Part shown: piece after piece, positions 1 to 9,702 of the stretch
Layout: each line of letters starts with the position of its first letter
How positions within the stretch are numbered: the stretch's first letter is position 1
Source of the DNA: Prostheceraeus crozeri
Lineage: Eukaryota; Platyhelminthes; Polycladida; Euryleptidae
Assembly: GCA_907163375.1 (NCBI GenBank)
Contig: CAJQUW010010325.1
Span: forward strand, 1 to 64,000
DNA: 64,000 nt
Direction: 5' to 3'
Notes under the pieces: generated by a model
Database searches by the model: none
What the model was told of the DNA's origin: nothing
What the model saw: only the letters and a program-made list of their open reading frames with translations
Position numbers and translations under genes: made by a program

Positions 1-246
1 TTCCCGATAGCAAGCCTAGGCCTACATTATAGGCTACGACTTGCTTATTACTTGACGCTTGATAAGCTTATGAATAATTCCGTGGGTTGGGGATTATTAA
101 GCATAGACATTATCTACGATAAAGCCGAAGCTTGTGCCAGTACAGTGTAGGCCTATATGTACATTTGGGCATGTCTAGCAATTGGCCTCATTATTAGTTT
201 TCTTTTGCTGAATACCTGCATAATTAACTGATAAATCGAAACCCAT

Positions 247-346
247 GCACCGGGACACATGCCCCCTAAAATTTAACAACTTTTCATGCCATTCCCCCAT
301 AATCTTAGTGATGCTCAAAATTTTTAGCCATCTCTTTGATTTGACA
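247..346 (+). repeat. Old dispersed repeat, copy 1
   Basis: About 100 bp that reappears, diverged and in the opposite orientation, at 13576-13670. Shared blocks include a GCACCGGG/ACA-type start, CCCCCTAAAAT, AACAACTTTTCATGCC, CCCATAAT and TTCAAAATTT or close variants. The two copies lie outside Polinton-1, one on each side. No coding potential or family was recognised. The rest of 1-657 shows nothing else that can be supported. Confidence 0.6.
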
Positions 347-651
347 GAGACAAAACTTGCCGATGAGTTTTCAGCCCAAGCCCCTACTAAACATCCATAG
401 ACAAAGGACAGACAATGTCAACTAAACAGACATCATGAAACAATTCATCCAAAACCAAGCACGACGACTAAATTGTTTTTGGAAAGTTTCAATTGATTGT
501 ATTTTGATTGGCATGCGAACTATAGTCAATAGCATCATCAATTTTCATAACATTGTGTTTTTAGTTGAGTATGGTTCAGCTTCGAAGTCGGAATTTGCCT
601 GTTTGATAAATGAAATCTCAATTATTTTAAAGAAAAAGAGTAATTGATTTA

Positions 652-657
652 GATGTG
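652..657. repeat. Target-site duplication of Polinton-1, left copy (GATGTG)
   Basis: The six bases GATGTG directly precede the AG start of the left TIR. They recur directly after the CT end of the right TIR at 12516-12521. Six-base duplications are the Polinton/Maverick hallmark, so this pair fixes both ends of the element to the base. Confidence 0.95.
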
Positions 658-1279
658 AGTAGTAAGGAAGTGACAAACACCAGATAGCGCAAGATGGCCG
701 CCATCGCTGACGTCCCCCCCTCTGGAACGGCAGAGTGTCGTGGTCGGCCGCCGTGGTGCTTCGGGTCTGAGTCCCTCCCCCCTCTGGAACGACAGAGTGT
801 CGTGGTGGACTTGGGCGACCGCCAGGATTAGTCTTGAGGCTATAGTGTGTGATGTTTTTCGTGCAATCTGCTGAATGTTGGGTTGTAAAATGGGCTGTTT
901 TGAGTGGAAGGAGTGGTCGGATGAGAAAACGGAGGCCAGATTCGGATTCAGCGTGAAATTCTGAATCGGTATGGTGAATTTGAACGCCATCGGAGAGAAA
1001 AATTTTCGCTGACGTCCCCCCCCCCACTGGACAGCTCGCTTCGATTTTGGCTTCCAGTGGACGGATTTTGTTGTGCCATAGCTCGTTTGAAAGCTAAGAG
1101 TGAGACAAATTCACTGAAAGAATCGGCTTGTTCCTATCTGTCTTCGTTTAGATGTGAGACGCCATTTAAGATTTTGGGACATTGGCGAAAAACGACAGAG
1201 TTAGAATTTGGGACGTTTTGGGCTGTAGCTTCAAAACGAAGCATCGGATTGGAAAACGGATTTCAGATTTGGAATCAGC
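658..1279 (+). repeat. Polinton-1 left terminal inverted repeat
   Basis: About 620 bp that pairs with 11898-12515 with few differences by eye. It opens with AGTAGTAAGGAAG and then carries GCAAGATGGCCGCCAT and TGACGTCC, followed by two copies of a CTCTGGAACG.CAGAGTGTCGTGG motif separated by C-runs. The inner part resembles a patch in the left end of Polinton-2 near 33950-34070. Short ORFs inside it are not credible genes. Confidence 0.93.
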
Positions 1280-1288
1280 TTGATGTTA

Positions 1289-1341
1289 TTGTCCAATGAG
1301 GATCATCATCCAATGAGAATCAAGCATTTCTTTATAAATAG
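1289..1341 (+). promoter_or_regulatory. Promoter just inside the left TIR (CCAAT repeats + TATAAATA)
   Basis: Two CCAATGAG.ATCA boxes lie about 20 bp apart and are followed by TATAAATA at 1333-1340. This is roughly 100 bp before the ATG of the first plus-strand gene, a credible RNA polymerase II core promoter. It lies immediately inside the TIR, so it is not duplicated at the other end. Confidence 0.6.
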
Positions 1342-1442
1342 CGAGCCTTCCACAGTGAGAATCATTCCATCGTTGAATCACACGAGTGACGGACGCACAT
1401 TTTCTCTCTCTCTCTAGTTCCCTGTTCTATTATCCAACTAAA

Positions 1443-2222
1443 ATGGTAAGTCGCTACTTCCCTCCCTCTCCTCCCTTGAACGTAAACTTAATACAATCTT
1501 TTTTTTTTCATTTTCAGGCATCTACTCCATCTGCTGCACTAGTAGGACAAAATGGCGGTCAAACGTTACAAGGTTCGCTACGGTCAGATCATCTACAACT
1601 GAGGCCAGTGGAAGAAACAACCAAGGTACATAATCCTACACCGCTACAGCGTAAATTTAAACAAGTCTTGCGTTATGACGATCATAGCGTAGTACTCCAA
1701 ACGGGAATGCTCCCTTCCACGGATGTCAAGATAATGCGCATTCAGTATGGGGACTACATACTGATCCCCGTGAGTCCGTACATTCGCCGCCAACTTGATA
1801 TTATTGAGGAGTATGTGACATTAAATATGGACATTCCTACTCCTCTTGCTCAAGAGTGGAAGGCTAGAGATGACAAGGATACTCCCTATAGAAAGATTTG
1901 GGATGGTAATCACATTTGCCTACCGGTATCACATTGGTGTACTTACTATAAGAAGGAGGGAGATCAATCAATACCCATCAGATGTGATGAGCTCGGAGAA
2001 GGTACTTGGGATATCCTTTTCAAAGTGAATGGGCTATATTATGGTCGGCACAAGGATAATAAAATAGCCTCTCTCTCCATGCATATGGAATCCATCCTAT
2101 ATATTCTAAAACCACCCAACGTGGACGACATAATTGATCAAATCCTTAACAGCAGTGGTACGAAGCGCAAGTGGGAGAAGAATGCTGCCTCAAAACGCAA
2201 ATCAAAGAAGGAGAATTACTAG
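1443..2222 (+). CDS. Polinton-1 accessory protein, unknown function, intron directly after ATG
   Basis: The ATG at 1443 is followed at once by GTAAGT. A pyrimidine tract and CAG at 1515-1517 precede the main exon, so the first coding exon is probably one codon long. The long exon encodes about 235 residues: a central, mostly ordered region rich in Tyr, Asp and Ile, with an HWCTYYKKE segment, and a Lys/Arg-rich tail (KRKWEKN, SKRKSKKE) that looks like a nuclear localisation signal. I do not recognise the fold. Its position beside the TIR promoter suggests an early or regulatory gene, which is inference. No counterpart was found in Polinton-2. Confidence 0.6.
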   Translation: MVSRYFPPSPPLNVNLIQSFFFHFQASTPSAALVGQNGGQTLQGSLRSDHLQLRPVEETTKVHNPTPLQRKFKQVLRYDDHSVVLQTGMLPSTDVKIMRIQYGDYILIPVSPYIRRQLDIIEEYVTLNMDIPTPLAQEWKARDDKDTPYRKIWDGNHICLPVSHWCTYYKKEGDQSIPIRCDELGEGTWDILFKVNGLYYGRHKDNKIASLSMHMESILYILKPPNVDDIIDQILNSSGTKRKWEKNAASKRKSKKENY

Positions 2223-2256
2223 TCCTTTCCTAACTCTACCCTATGACAATTCGCTT

Positions 2257-2382
2257 ATGTGCTTTGAGTGTCGTAGACGTGGTCTTATTGGATACATTTT
2301 ACTTCTTCGTTGCCATCATATCATTTGTGTATTTTGTCGTGAAAAGCATCGATGTAATTCTTCATTTTGTAATATGTTATAG
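2257..2382 (+). CDS. Small RING-like zinc-binding protein (Polinton-1)
   Basis: A short reading frame starting MCFECRRRG, with CxxC, then RCHHIICVFC and a final Cys/His group (KHRCNSSFC). The spacing CxxC...C-HH-xxx-CxxC resembles a compact RING/U-box-like zinc site, the type that recruits E2 ubiquitin-conjugating enzymes. It is about 41 residues and could be a fragment of a larger protein. It follows the first accessory gene by about 35 bp on the same strand. Function as a ubiquitin ligase is inference from the cysteine pattern only. Confidence 0.4.
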   Translation: MCFECRRRGLIGYILLLRCHHIICVFCREKHRCNSSFCNML

Positions 2383-2432
2383 AACGTTTCCTTAGATGTG
2401 TAATTTCCGTTTAGGCTTCTATCATCATTTTT

Positions 2433-2963
2433 ATGTATTGTGAGGGTGAACCTGTACAGGAGCTCAGTGCTATTGCTATGAACAATTGGACATATCAGAT
2501 TGTTAGTGTCTATCATCAACATGCCAACTGCGATCCCAATGTTGATCAATGGGAGAGAAAACACATTCATGGACTTAATCTGAAATATTTGCAAGACTAT
2601 GGCTTTTCTTGTGAGAGTGCTCTTCTTATTGACTTTAAACGATGGTTAGCTGCTTTCAATGTTATACGCATCTTTTGTAATAATCCTGGTAAGGAGAGGA
2701 AAGTATTTCCCAATCTAATCATTGATGTTATTTTGCTCCCGCCTTGGGATAGTAGAGTGAATCAACATTATCATGAAGTCACGAAACGTTTTAAGGATTT
2801 GTGTGTTCCTATTTTGTCTGTTCGTTGTAGTAGCTACGTTCATAACCAATGCTTCTTTCCTCCTTACCTCAACACTGCCAAAGTCCTGTATGGTTATCAT
2901 TGCTCGCTGTATGATATTTACCAGCTGTATCTATTTTATCTCTTTCAAACCATTGATTTATAA
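2433..2963 (+). CDS. Polinton protein of unknown function
   Basis: About 176 residues, almost identical to the product at 47206-47619 (minus) in Polinton-2. Recognisable segments are HIHGLNLKYLQDYGFSCES, a basic KRWLAAFNVIRIF stretch, ILLPPWDSRVNQHY and an aromatic C-terminus. It has no signal peptide and no motif I can name. Conservation in both elements, and its place just before the RING and virion block, argue that it is a genuine element gene. Confidence 0.55.
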   Translation: MYCEGEPVQELSAIAMNNWTYQIVSVYHQHANCDPNVDQWERKHIHGLNLKYLQDYGFSCESALLIDFKRWLAAFNVIRIFCNNPGKERKVFPNLIIDVILLPPWDSRVNQHYHEVTKRFKDLCVPILSVRCSSYVHNQCFFPPYLNTAKVLYGYHCSLYDIYQLYLFYLFQTIDL

Positions 2964-3050
2964 TGCATGCTTGTTACCTTTATTCAATAAATGTTACTAT
3001 GAGAAGAGTTGTTGTTTTCATGCAATGGATGGGTTAGATAAAGGGCGATC

Positions 3051-3368
3051 ATGTCTTTCTCAAACGACTGCGGAACATTACGTTTTCATAGGCAAAGATT
3101 AATAGGAGCTGTTCAAGATTATGTGATAAAATTTCATAAAGATGAGACCGACATCGAAGCAGTGGTCGATGATGCTAGCACTCTATTTCTAGAGTTAATG
3201 AATACATTCTCTGATAGCATTATCATGGCGCGATTAGTTGCGAAAATTAAGTTTAGTCATTTTGGAAAGGAAGAGGTGGAAAGTCGCTCTTTCCATTTTG
3301 CTTCTTATTCAATGGAAGTGGTAGATCACCCCGAAGAATTTTTTAAAAGACATGATAAAAATTGCTGA
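3051..3368 (+). CDS. Polinton protein of unknown function (acidic, alpha-helical)
   Basis: About 105 residues with an acidic helical core (HKDETDIEAVVDDAS, LFLELMN) and KIKFSHFGKEEVESRSF near the C-terminus. The counterpart in Polinton-2 lies at 46803-47048 on minus and matches almost residue for residue. It sits in a same-strand series between the unknown protein at 2433-2963 and the RING protein at 3456-3785. No family recognised. Confidence 0.5.
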   Translation: MSFSNDCGTLRFHRQRLIGAVQDYVIKFHKDETDIEAVVDDASTLFLELMNTFSDSIIMARLVAKIKFSHFGKEEVESRSFHFASYSMEVVDHPEEFFKRHDKNC

Positions 3369-3455
3369 ACGTCTTAATGCATTTAACCATCATGGTAGCA
3401 GTCTAGTGATTGAAGCGATTTCAGATATTCACATTCAAATTTCTATAAAGAAAAA

Positions 3456-3785
3456 TTGAAAATGCAGTGGTACTTGATTGTAGCACAACTGGTTTTCGAG
3501 CTATGTCTGCTCACTCTCGAAGTATATTCCTTCTGTACATGCGTCTATTATTTAGAAAAGGCTAGCAAATTCATATCTTCAAAAAGACTTGCTATAGACA
3601 TCAGTAACGGTGAAACTATGTGTTGCGATGTATGTAAGCGAAAGGATGGAAATGAAAAGCGCATCTTCAAGAGATGTAAGCATGCTTTTTGTCAACGCTG
3701 TTTCATACGTAATTGCATTCAACTTTGCCAATGTAACCACTGTGATATTGCTCATTTCGAGTGTCACTTATGTCGCAATAGTTAG
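3456..3785 (+). CDS. Membrane-anchored RING-finger-like protein
   Basis: About 109 residues. A hydrophobic N-terminal segment (residues 3-30, WYLIVAQLVFELCLLTLEVY) reads as a signal anchor or membrane helix. It is followed by a cysteine-rich domain CxxCKRKDG...FKRCKHAFCQRCFIRNC...CxC.HC...C.LC, which fits a RING-type cross-brace of C-C-C-H-C-C-C-C order. RING proteins of this form act as E3 ubiquitin ligases at membranes. Polinton-2 carries the same gene at 46341-46715 on minus. It lies about 50 bp upstream of the basic virion-type gene, suggesting late co-expression. Confidence 0.6.
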   Translation: MKMQWYLIVAQLVFELCLLTLEVYSFCTCVYYLEKASKFISSKRLAIDISNGETMCCDVCKRKDGNEKRIFKRCKHAFCQRCFIRNCIQLCQCNHCDIAHFECHLCRNS

Positions 3786-3836
3786 TACCTATGCAAATGT
3801 GGTAAAGATAGGTTTTAGCAAAGACTAACACGGAAA

Positions 3837-4187
3837 ATGGCGAAACGTAAAAGTCAAAAGTCTTCAAAGTTTTCTTCAGCCATTCAAGCTCTCCGACGAA
3901 TGAAAGCAAATCAGCGATACAATGCTATACGACATGCTAACGATAAATTCATTTGTGAAATTATTTCTCATGTGAGGAAGTTGAGGACGAAGAAATTAGC
4001 GCCAAAACAACGAAAGTTACTTAAGCGATATGCTACGAAATTGCGTTTCATCTCCAATCCTAAAGTCGCCCTTCAAAGAAAGAGGAAAACTCTAACACAA
4101 AAGGGCGGTTTCCTTTCAGCAATACTTCCAATGATAGCTCCTGCCGTGGGCAACCTATTGGGTAATATCTTTGGCTCTAAGCGTTAA
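3837..4187 (+). CDS. Small basic virion-type protein with hydrophobic Gly-rich tail
   Basis: About 116 residues. The N-terminal two thirds are strongly basic (KRKSQKSSK, RKLRTKKLAPKQRKLLKR). The C-terminus switches to a hydrophobic, glycine-rich segment (GGFLSAILPMIAPAVGNLL) ending in basic residues. Polintons and adintoviruses often carry such a protein next to the packaging ATPase, compared with adenovirus core/minor proteins; I place it there by context and composition. Polinton-2 has a nearly identical copy at 45988-46332 and Polinton-3 keeps a diverged tail near 24650-24735. It probably binds DNA and/or membrane in the particle. Confidence 0.65.
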   Translation: MAKRKSQKSSKFSSAIQALRRMKANQRYNAIRHANDKFICEIISHVRKLRTKKLAPKQRKLLKRYATKLRFISNPKVALQRKRKTLTQKGGFLSAILPMIAPAVGNLLGNIFGSKR

Positions 4188-4218
4188 TTATGCAAATGTT
4201 GAGTCTCAAAGTAATAAA

Positions 4219-4802
4219 ATGGATTTCAGACTTCAATGTGATAAAGTTCTGACTGTATCAGGTCCATCTCATGCAGGTAAAACTGTTTTCACGCTGAATT
4301 TATTGGATAAAGAAGGGAGTTGTTTAAGGAACCTATCAATCGAGTGATTTGGTGTTATGGTATTTATCAACCGTCGCTGTTTCAGGAATTGCAAAGTCGC
4401 AACTTTATTCGACATGAAGGAATTATTCCAGTGGATAAACTTCAGTCTAATGATGTTGTTGTATTGGATGATTTATTAAAAGAAAGTAAGAATTCAAAAG
4501 ATGTTACAGATATGTTCACTCGCGCAGCACACCATAAAAGGTGTTTTATCATCTATATTACACAAAATTTGTTTCCTGATGGAAAAGAAGCTCGTACACG
4601 AAACCTGAATACACACTATTATGCTATTTTCAAGAATCCGCGAGATAAAAGTCAATTTGAAATTTTAGCGCGACAAGTTGCACCCAGAGGATCAAAAGCC
4701 TTAATTGAAATTTTTCAAGCAGCTACTGAAAAACCATACGGTTACTTATTCATTGACTTTACGCAAGAGTGTCCGGAAGAATTGAAATTTAAATCTTTTT
4801 GA
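4219..4802 (+). pseudogene. Packaging ATPase (FtsK/HerA, A32-like) remnant
   Basis: The start at 4219 (MDFRLQC) is preferred over upstream non-ATG codons. A Walker A motif, SGPSHAGKT, lies near residue 18; a Walker B-like VVVLDDLL and a following ITQNLF region complete the P-loop core. The family powers DNA packaging in Polintons, adintoviruses and other PRD1-adenovirus lineage viruses. It follows the basic virion protein by about 30 bp, the usual Polinton neighbour. The DNA is about 99% identical by eye to 45339-45956 in Polinton-2. It is treated as a broken fossil gene. Confidence 0.85.
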
Positions 4803-7576
4803 GTGGTAATACCTAAGAAGAAACTATCTGTATCGCCACCCAACAAACGAACCTCTTTTACGAGAGGACATGGTTTTAGTATTTTATAGAAGAGTTGATA
4901 CATTTCAAGCTTAGAGTAATCTAGTACATCTTGACCAATATAGATGGGCTTGCACAGCTCAACTTCAGATTTTATCATTTTAACACCTACAAGGTCCTCA
5001 TCGATAATGTCTCTATCGATGAATAGAGGTGATGAGGTCAATTTGTGATACTTTTGATCATCATTAACTAGTTTGTAGTTTACGCGCTTTCTAACATCCT
5101 CCATCGTCTTACCAAATAGACTGTTGTTCTTATATTTATAAAAATCTTTTTCAAATTATTTTGGGCTAGTGCACGTTTCTGGCTGTTGCTATCAATATAT
5201 GGTTTGAGGAAGGCTTTCTGTCTAAATTTAATAATGCGGTGAACTCTTTTTAAAATCATACCAATTTGTAAATAAAATTTTAAGATGCTAAAGTTGACTA
5301 GATAGTTTTCTTTATCATACTGGGTGAGTAAAAGTTTGCGGCAAGGCTTATAGTCGGGTTGACCGCATGATTCTAAATCTTTATGAAATTGTTTCATAAA
5401 GTCGGAAAACATATCTTTGGTCACTTCACCTGATTCGTGTGCGAGTGGAAAATCTACGGTTTTATTTTTAATGCTATTTGGATAAATCAAATCACTTCAA
5501 AATAATATCCCCAAGCACCTTCATCTGGAATTGCTAGTATGTTAGAAGGGTTGGAGAGATGCTGAATTTCACTATCATCTAACCAGCTAAACTCAGAGTG
5601 AGGGAGTGGTTTGGATAATGAACTACCATACAAATTATTTTGGTCATAGTACTTAAGATGGGTATGATCATTACCTACTGTTTCAGATTTTAACCTATGT
5701 TTATTTACAAATGTGAGACCACCGCGAATTCCTCGCTCAAATAAATTATACATCTCTGGATCTTGTAAGAGATGAATAGTCTCACCAGTCATTTTAAAGG
5801 CTGATTTAAAGGACATGGCTGGTAGACTGACAAAGTGGACGGGATCTAACTTATCTTCTTCTAATGCCACTCGTCGAAACTCCTGAAATACATCAGCCAG
5901 CAAAAATACATCTAACTTAAGGTAGGCAATCATATATTCACCAAATGTATGGCAGTCAAATTTTATCCATGCATCTTGTGCATGATCATAATCTTCGGTC
6001 TTACATTCTGCACCGCTCAAATCATTTTTAAATTTATCTATGAGCGGAAGAGAAGTCTCGCCGAGTTTACTAAGTGCATCAAAATATGCATATGGAAAGA
6101 CTCCTTTCCGTGTGATGACTTCATCGGTTAGATTTGGATATTGTTTCTTAAGATTTTGTGTTAGTGGAAGAGACTTTAGATTTTGTACGAGAGAGGCCAG
6201 TGATGCAGTCATAAATTGGTAGGAATCTAAAAATTTTATATCAAAATAGACCGTCTTATTTTCTTTAGTTTTATCGACAGGCACTTTTGCTGTCATGGCC
6301 ATAAACTTCTCTCTCGTTTGTGCTATTACATCAAGCTTCCACTCTTTCATTTGACCTAAACCTCCTTTTATTATCATATGGCTGTCGTAGCCCTTGAAAT
6401 TATGGAAAATGACGGGTAATGTACGCCGCTTCATCCTCAGCGAAAAATTACATTTTGAACAGAGTGCGTTTCTAAATTTACCAGTGATGTGATCATGGTC
6501 GCGCACTTTCTTAATCTTATCATCATCAAATGTTTTCCTACATTTGGGGCAAACGTTGCAACCATCAAATTTTGCTTGATCATCTGCTGTCATATGCAAT
6601 GATCTGCGATAGAGTTCACCATCATACTTTTGTTGAAATTTTACAGCCTGTTCGAGGAATTGTAGGAATTGGTAAATACAATCCTCACCTTGCCAGACGT
6701 ACATTTTATTTTGCCTACTCCTAAAGTGATCATGCCATACTTCATAGCAGGAAATGGCTGCTGGTCGATGGATGTTATCATCGATATAACATTCGATGTC
6801 AGCATAGATGACACGAAGAGGACTTAGTTCATCGCCATTCTCTCTATATGAAAACTCCTTATCTTTGGGCATGCGTTCCATTTGCAGTTTACCTCGCTTA
6901 CACCATTCGTAATGAGTTTCAAATTTAGTTTTCCTCCTAAAGTGGCGAATACATCTGTCGCAGTAATATAACTCTCTACTAGAGTTTTCTAAGTGGTGGT
7001 ATAAGCGAGAGATTTTGGGAATACCGCAGTAGTGCCATTCCTCACTATCATCCTGTTTTACTAATAACAGGTTTACTGTACGTTCATAACAACTCGAACG
7101 CGAGTTGTAGCGCACACCCTTCAATCCTTTTTCCCAAACATGGAGAACTATTTTAATGTTGTTCAATTTTTCAAATTTTTCTATATCTTTAATTTTCATA
7201 TCGTCACTATTACAGTCATCGAAGTTTAATTCATTCTCCACTGCCTATAGCTGTATGTGCGATTTCGATTCGCATTGATGTCATTATAGTGGAGAATGGA
7301 GAGGACAGCATATTTAAAACATTGCGATTCGCAATCGACATTGATGACTGCTGTTTTGTTTTTTAAATTTTTTGGAAGTTTAAAGGAGCCTCGACCACTA
7401 TGATTTCCTAATAAACTGATTTTAAATAAGGCAGACTCAATGCCGTCAAAAATGAGACCGCTATCACGCTCGTTAAATTTATCAATATTTAATTTTAATC
7501 CTTGGATGTGAAAATTTATCCAAGACTCATAGTCTACAACCTCGGTTGCAGGAGAGGAGGGTATGTGAAACTCCAA
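4742..7576 (-). pseudogene. Protein-primed DNA polymerase B (PolB) remnant
   Basis: Covers most of a Polinton PolB. Seen in order are the N-terminal block typical of Polinton polymerases (KTAVINVDCESQCFKYAVL), a zinc-finger-like CxxCIRHF.RK.KFETH..WC, exonuclease motif ADIECY, a C-C...H-H group with DHDHITG, the palm motif DQNNLYG, and the catalytic GGDTDSFF. The family replicates linear genomes from a terminal protein. It is antisense to the ATPase. PolB in Polinton-2 (39072-41082) is clearly more diverged from this copy than the virion genes are. Broken, with several breaks. Confidence 0.92.
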
Positions 7577-7615
7577 CCTCTCTATTATTTGTCCAGTATG
7601 GTGGTCGATTTTTAC

Positions 7616-8266
7616 TTATTTTATTTTAAGATAGATGAGCGCCTTCATCCTAAAATTGTCTAAATTGTTGAAGAGCGCTTCTATCAATGATGAATTTTGA
7701 TGAAACCATTCCTCAAAGTTAGCAATGGTTTCTGAGGAGTCCATCTGGTAGTTCCTCACTAAATTATTTATGGACACTTCAGTGAGTCGGATAGAGGAGG
7801 TACCGTTGGTGTAGGTATCGTTCGTGTGTGTATGTTGAAGTCTGTGCGAAGATAGTTCAAAACGTGTCTCGAAAGACTGAGCGCACAAGTCGCAAGAAAA
7901 GGAGACGACGTTAATAGAATCATCCCCACCTTCGGAGATTGATGCCGGCTTAGGTCGACAAACACCTCGCTTGATGTGTCGGGTGAGATCCCATTTCCTC
8001 GTGAAGATGTGCCCACAGTCAGCACATTCCCACTCGTTGCCATGTCGTGACAGTTCTGAGGTGGAACTCACATCACCTAAAAGAGAAATCATTCTATCAT
8101 CTCTGTTCAAGCCTCAGTGTATTGTTACAACCTACCTTGACTCAATAATTCTAAACTTTCCTCGAGAAGGGAGGGCGTTGGTGATGAAGTTGATGCCTGA
8201 AATTGAGGAAGATGCTATTAGCCACACGTTTGAGGGAGATGAGTGAAGAAATTTTCAACTTACCAT
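7616..8266 (-). CDS. C2H2 zinc-finger protein upstream of PolB, with 5' intron
   Basis: Two C2H2 fingers are visible: CxxC with HIFTRKWDLTRHIKRGVC, and CxLCAQSFETRFELSSHRLQHTH. They are followed by an acidic, helical C-terminal part. An ATG at 8266-8264 is followed directly by the donor GTAAGT. A pyrimidine-rich acceptor precedes the next coding stretch near 8196, and a further donor/acceptor pair (about 8135 and 8083) leads into the finger exon. It stands just upstream of PolB on the same strand and may be a DNA-binding partner of replication or a separately spliced PolB N-terminal extension; the sequence does not decide. Confidence 0.55.
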
Positions 8267-8525
8267 TCCAATGAAATCAAGTTTAAGGTTGATACTTCAA
8301 CAAGATAGAGACTTCACTCAAATTTGGAATTCACTTGTACGCCTCAAATATAGAATTCGCTAGAGAATACTTCTCTTATACGTCTCAAAGACAGAGTGAA
8401 ATGATACGAATGTCACTTTGCATATATACTTTCATATTCATCATTCATTGGCTGTTCATTCTGATTGGTTGCTTGTTGATACTTAAGAATTAGAAAACAT
8501 TTCAAAGTCATTATTCACAGTCAAC
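8267..8525. promoter_or_regulatory. Divergent promoter region between C2H2/PolB and the 8526 gene
   Basis: An intergenic strip between head-to-head genes. It contains CATATATACT near 8420, CCAAT-type ATTGG boxes near 8448-8470, and two related direct repeats with GAATTC and CGCCTCAAA/CGTCTCAAA around 8325-8395. The matching strip in Polinton-2 (38828-39070) keeps the TATATA-like and ATTGG elements. A bidirectional promoter is inferred from layout and motifs. Confidence 0.5.
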
Positions 8526-8973
8526 ATGACAAGCCCTCCGACAACACCTAATACAAAATTCTCTTCTCCATGCTCAACACCAAAGGCGCTCGTTGCACCA
8601 AACGCTCCAACGAAGGGAAAGGTAGAGAAGGTGTACCGACTGGACAATATCAGAAAGTTATCATTACCAGCGGATGAGGAAGAGGAGAGTGTATGTGAGA
8701 AGGAGTGTCCCGACTTAACAGACGTGAGGTGGAAGTATCTCCAGTACGATGCTGACGATGTGATGGAGATCACCAGCACGAAATTCCTCCACAATTATGG
8801 GAGTGGTACACCCCTAACTCCCAGCCACGAACTATGGCAGAGTGGGAGTATATTGACAAAGTGAGGCTCTCAGTGGAAGAACGATTAAAGCAACTGAACT
8901 GTTTTTGTTATCTATGTGAAGTCAGACTCTGGGACGATATTGACGATGAAGACCTTTTGAAATACATGCCATA
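8526..8973 (+). pseudogene. Thr/Pro-rich accessory protein remnant (Polinton-1)
   Basis: The N-terminus is rich in Thr, Ser and Pro (MTSPPTTPNTKFSS) with TPK-type sites. It is followed by a folded-looking part containing YRLDNIRKLSLPAD, CPDLT.VRWKYLQYD and a C-terminal CxxCEVRLWDDI region. Polinton-2 carries the same gene at 38384-38827 on minus, about 95% identical by eye. The TP repeats resemble CDK phosphorylation sites, and a CxxC...CxxC pair could bind zinc; both are inference. No known family recognised. This copy is broken. Confidence 0.6.
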
Positions 8974-9563
8974 ATAAATTTTTATTTCGTATTATCTTTG
9001 CTTTCATACTGACTTACTTGAATGGGTTTTCAGTGGATGATTTAACCATGTATACTTTTTCATTTGGAAATAGTAGCACGCTTAGTCTAACTTGTAAATC
9101 TTATAACATTTCATATGGGCGATGATGGTAGTTGAAATAGTGTTAAATAAAATTAAGATAGCTTACATGATACAGGGATAGCAATCGACTGCGATCCATG
9201 TGTAAAGAGCTTGTTAGATTGCGGAAGAGAGAAATGTGTTATGTTGCGTGTGGCGCGTGAGTGTCCTCCCATTTCATTCCATTCATCAATTCATCTCATT
9301 GATAGAGACAGGTAGAACTCATGGTTCTCATAACGTAAGCAATGGAAAGTTTTAGGCAACCTTCGACAGTTGGCTAAATGTCGCCCTGGCGCGAATGCAT
9401 ACTACGTTGAGACAGAGGCAATCACTTGCAAACATGACGCAGAGAGGTTTAACAAGATTGACCATTGCCGAATGTCCCTTGCGGTATACATAGCTACGGG
9501 TTTCACCGCCGCCCTTTACAGGAACGCCCGTCGAAAGGAAGTATTACACCGAACTTCATTTGC
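8974..9563. other. Polinton-1 spacer with the region that is tandemly doubled in Polinton-2
   Basis: About 590 bp without a credible gene. 9016-9230 matches each of the two roughly 205-bp tandem units at 37926-38336 in Polinton-2, on the opposite strand and as a single copy here. The remainder is unique; reading frames across it show no recognisable product. Confidence 0.6.
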
Positions 9564-9702
9564 AACGTTCAAGTTGACTGATAGCAGATTCAACTTAATG
9601 ATAGTATTCGCCAGTCCGAAGACTGCCCAGGGCAAACCGCGTGGAGGTTCTATCATGTCTTGCCCCATGGTGGCCCTTAAGAGAGCCGTTGGTTCGTTCT
9701 CG
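9564..9702 (-). ncRNA. Hairpin-rich module, Polinton-1 copy (candidate structured RNA or shared 3' exon)
   Basis: Reverse-strand equivalent of the three 141-bp modules in Polinton-2. On the minus strand it contains GGGCAA...TTGCCC, CAGTC-TTCG-GACTG and AAGTTGA...TCAACTT inverted repeats in that order. A pyrimidine-rich CTATTTTCAG stands just upstream, a good splice acceptor, facing the GTAAGT donor that follows the stop codon of the zinc-finger/coiled-coil gene (near 9772). It may therefore be the spliced 3' exon of that gene. One frame is open through it, so a coding exon is not excluded. Confidence 0.5.

Noticed and set aside
545-1299. ORFs of 80-160 codons in the Polinton-1 left TIR (mirrored at 11542-12588)
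   Set aside because: They run through TIR repeats in several frames on both strands, cross the element boundary in places and follow the repeat rather than any protein pattern.
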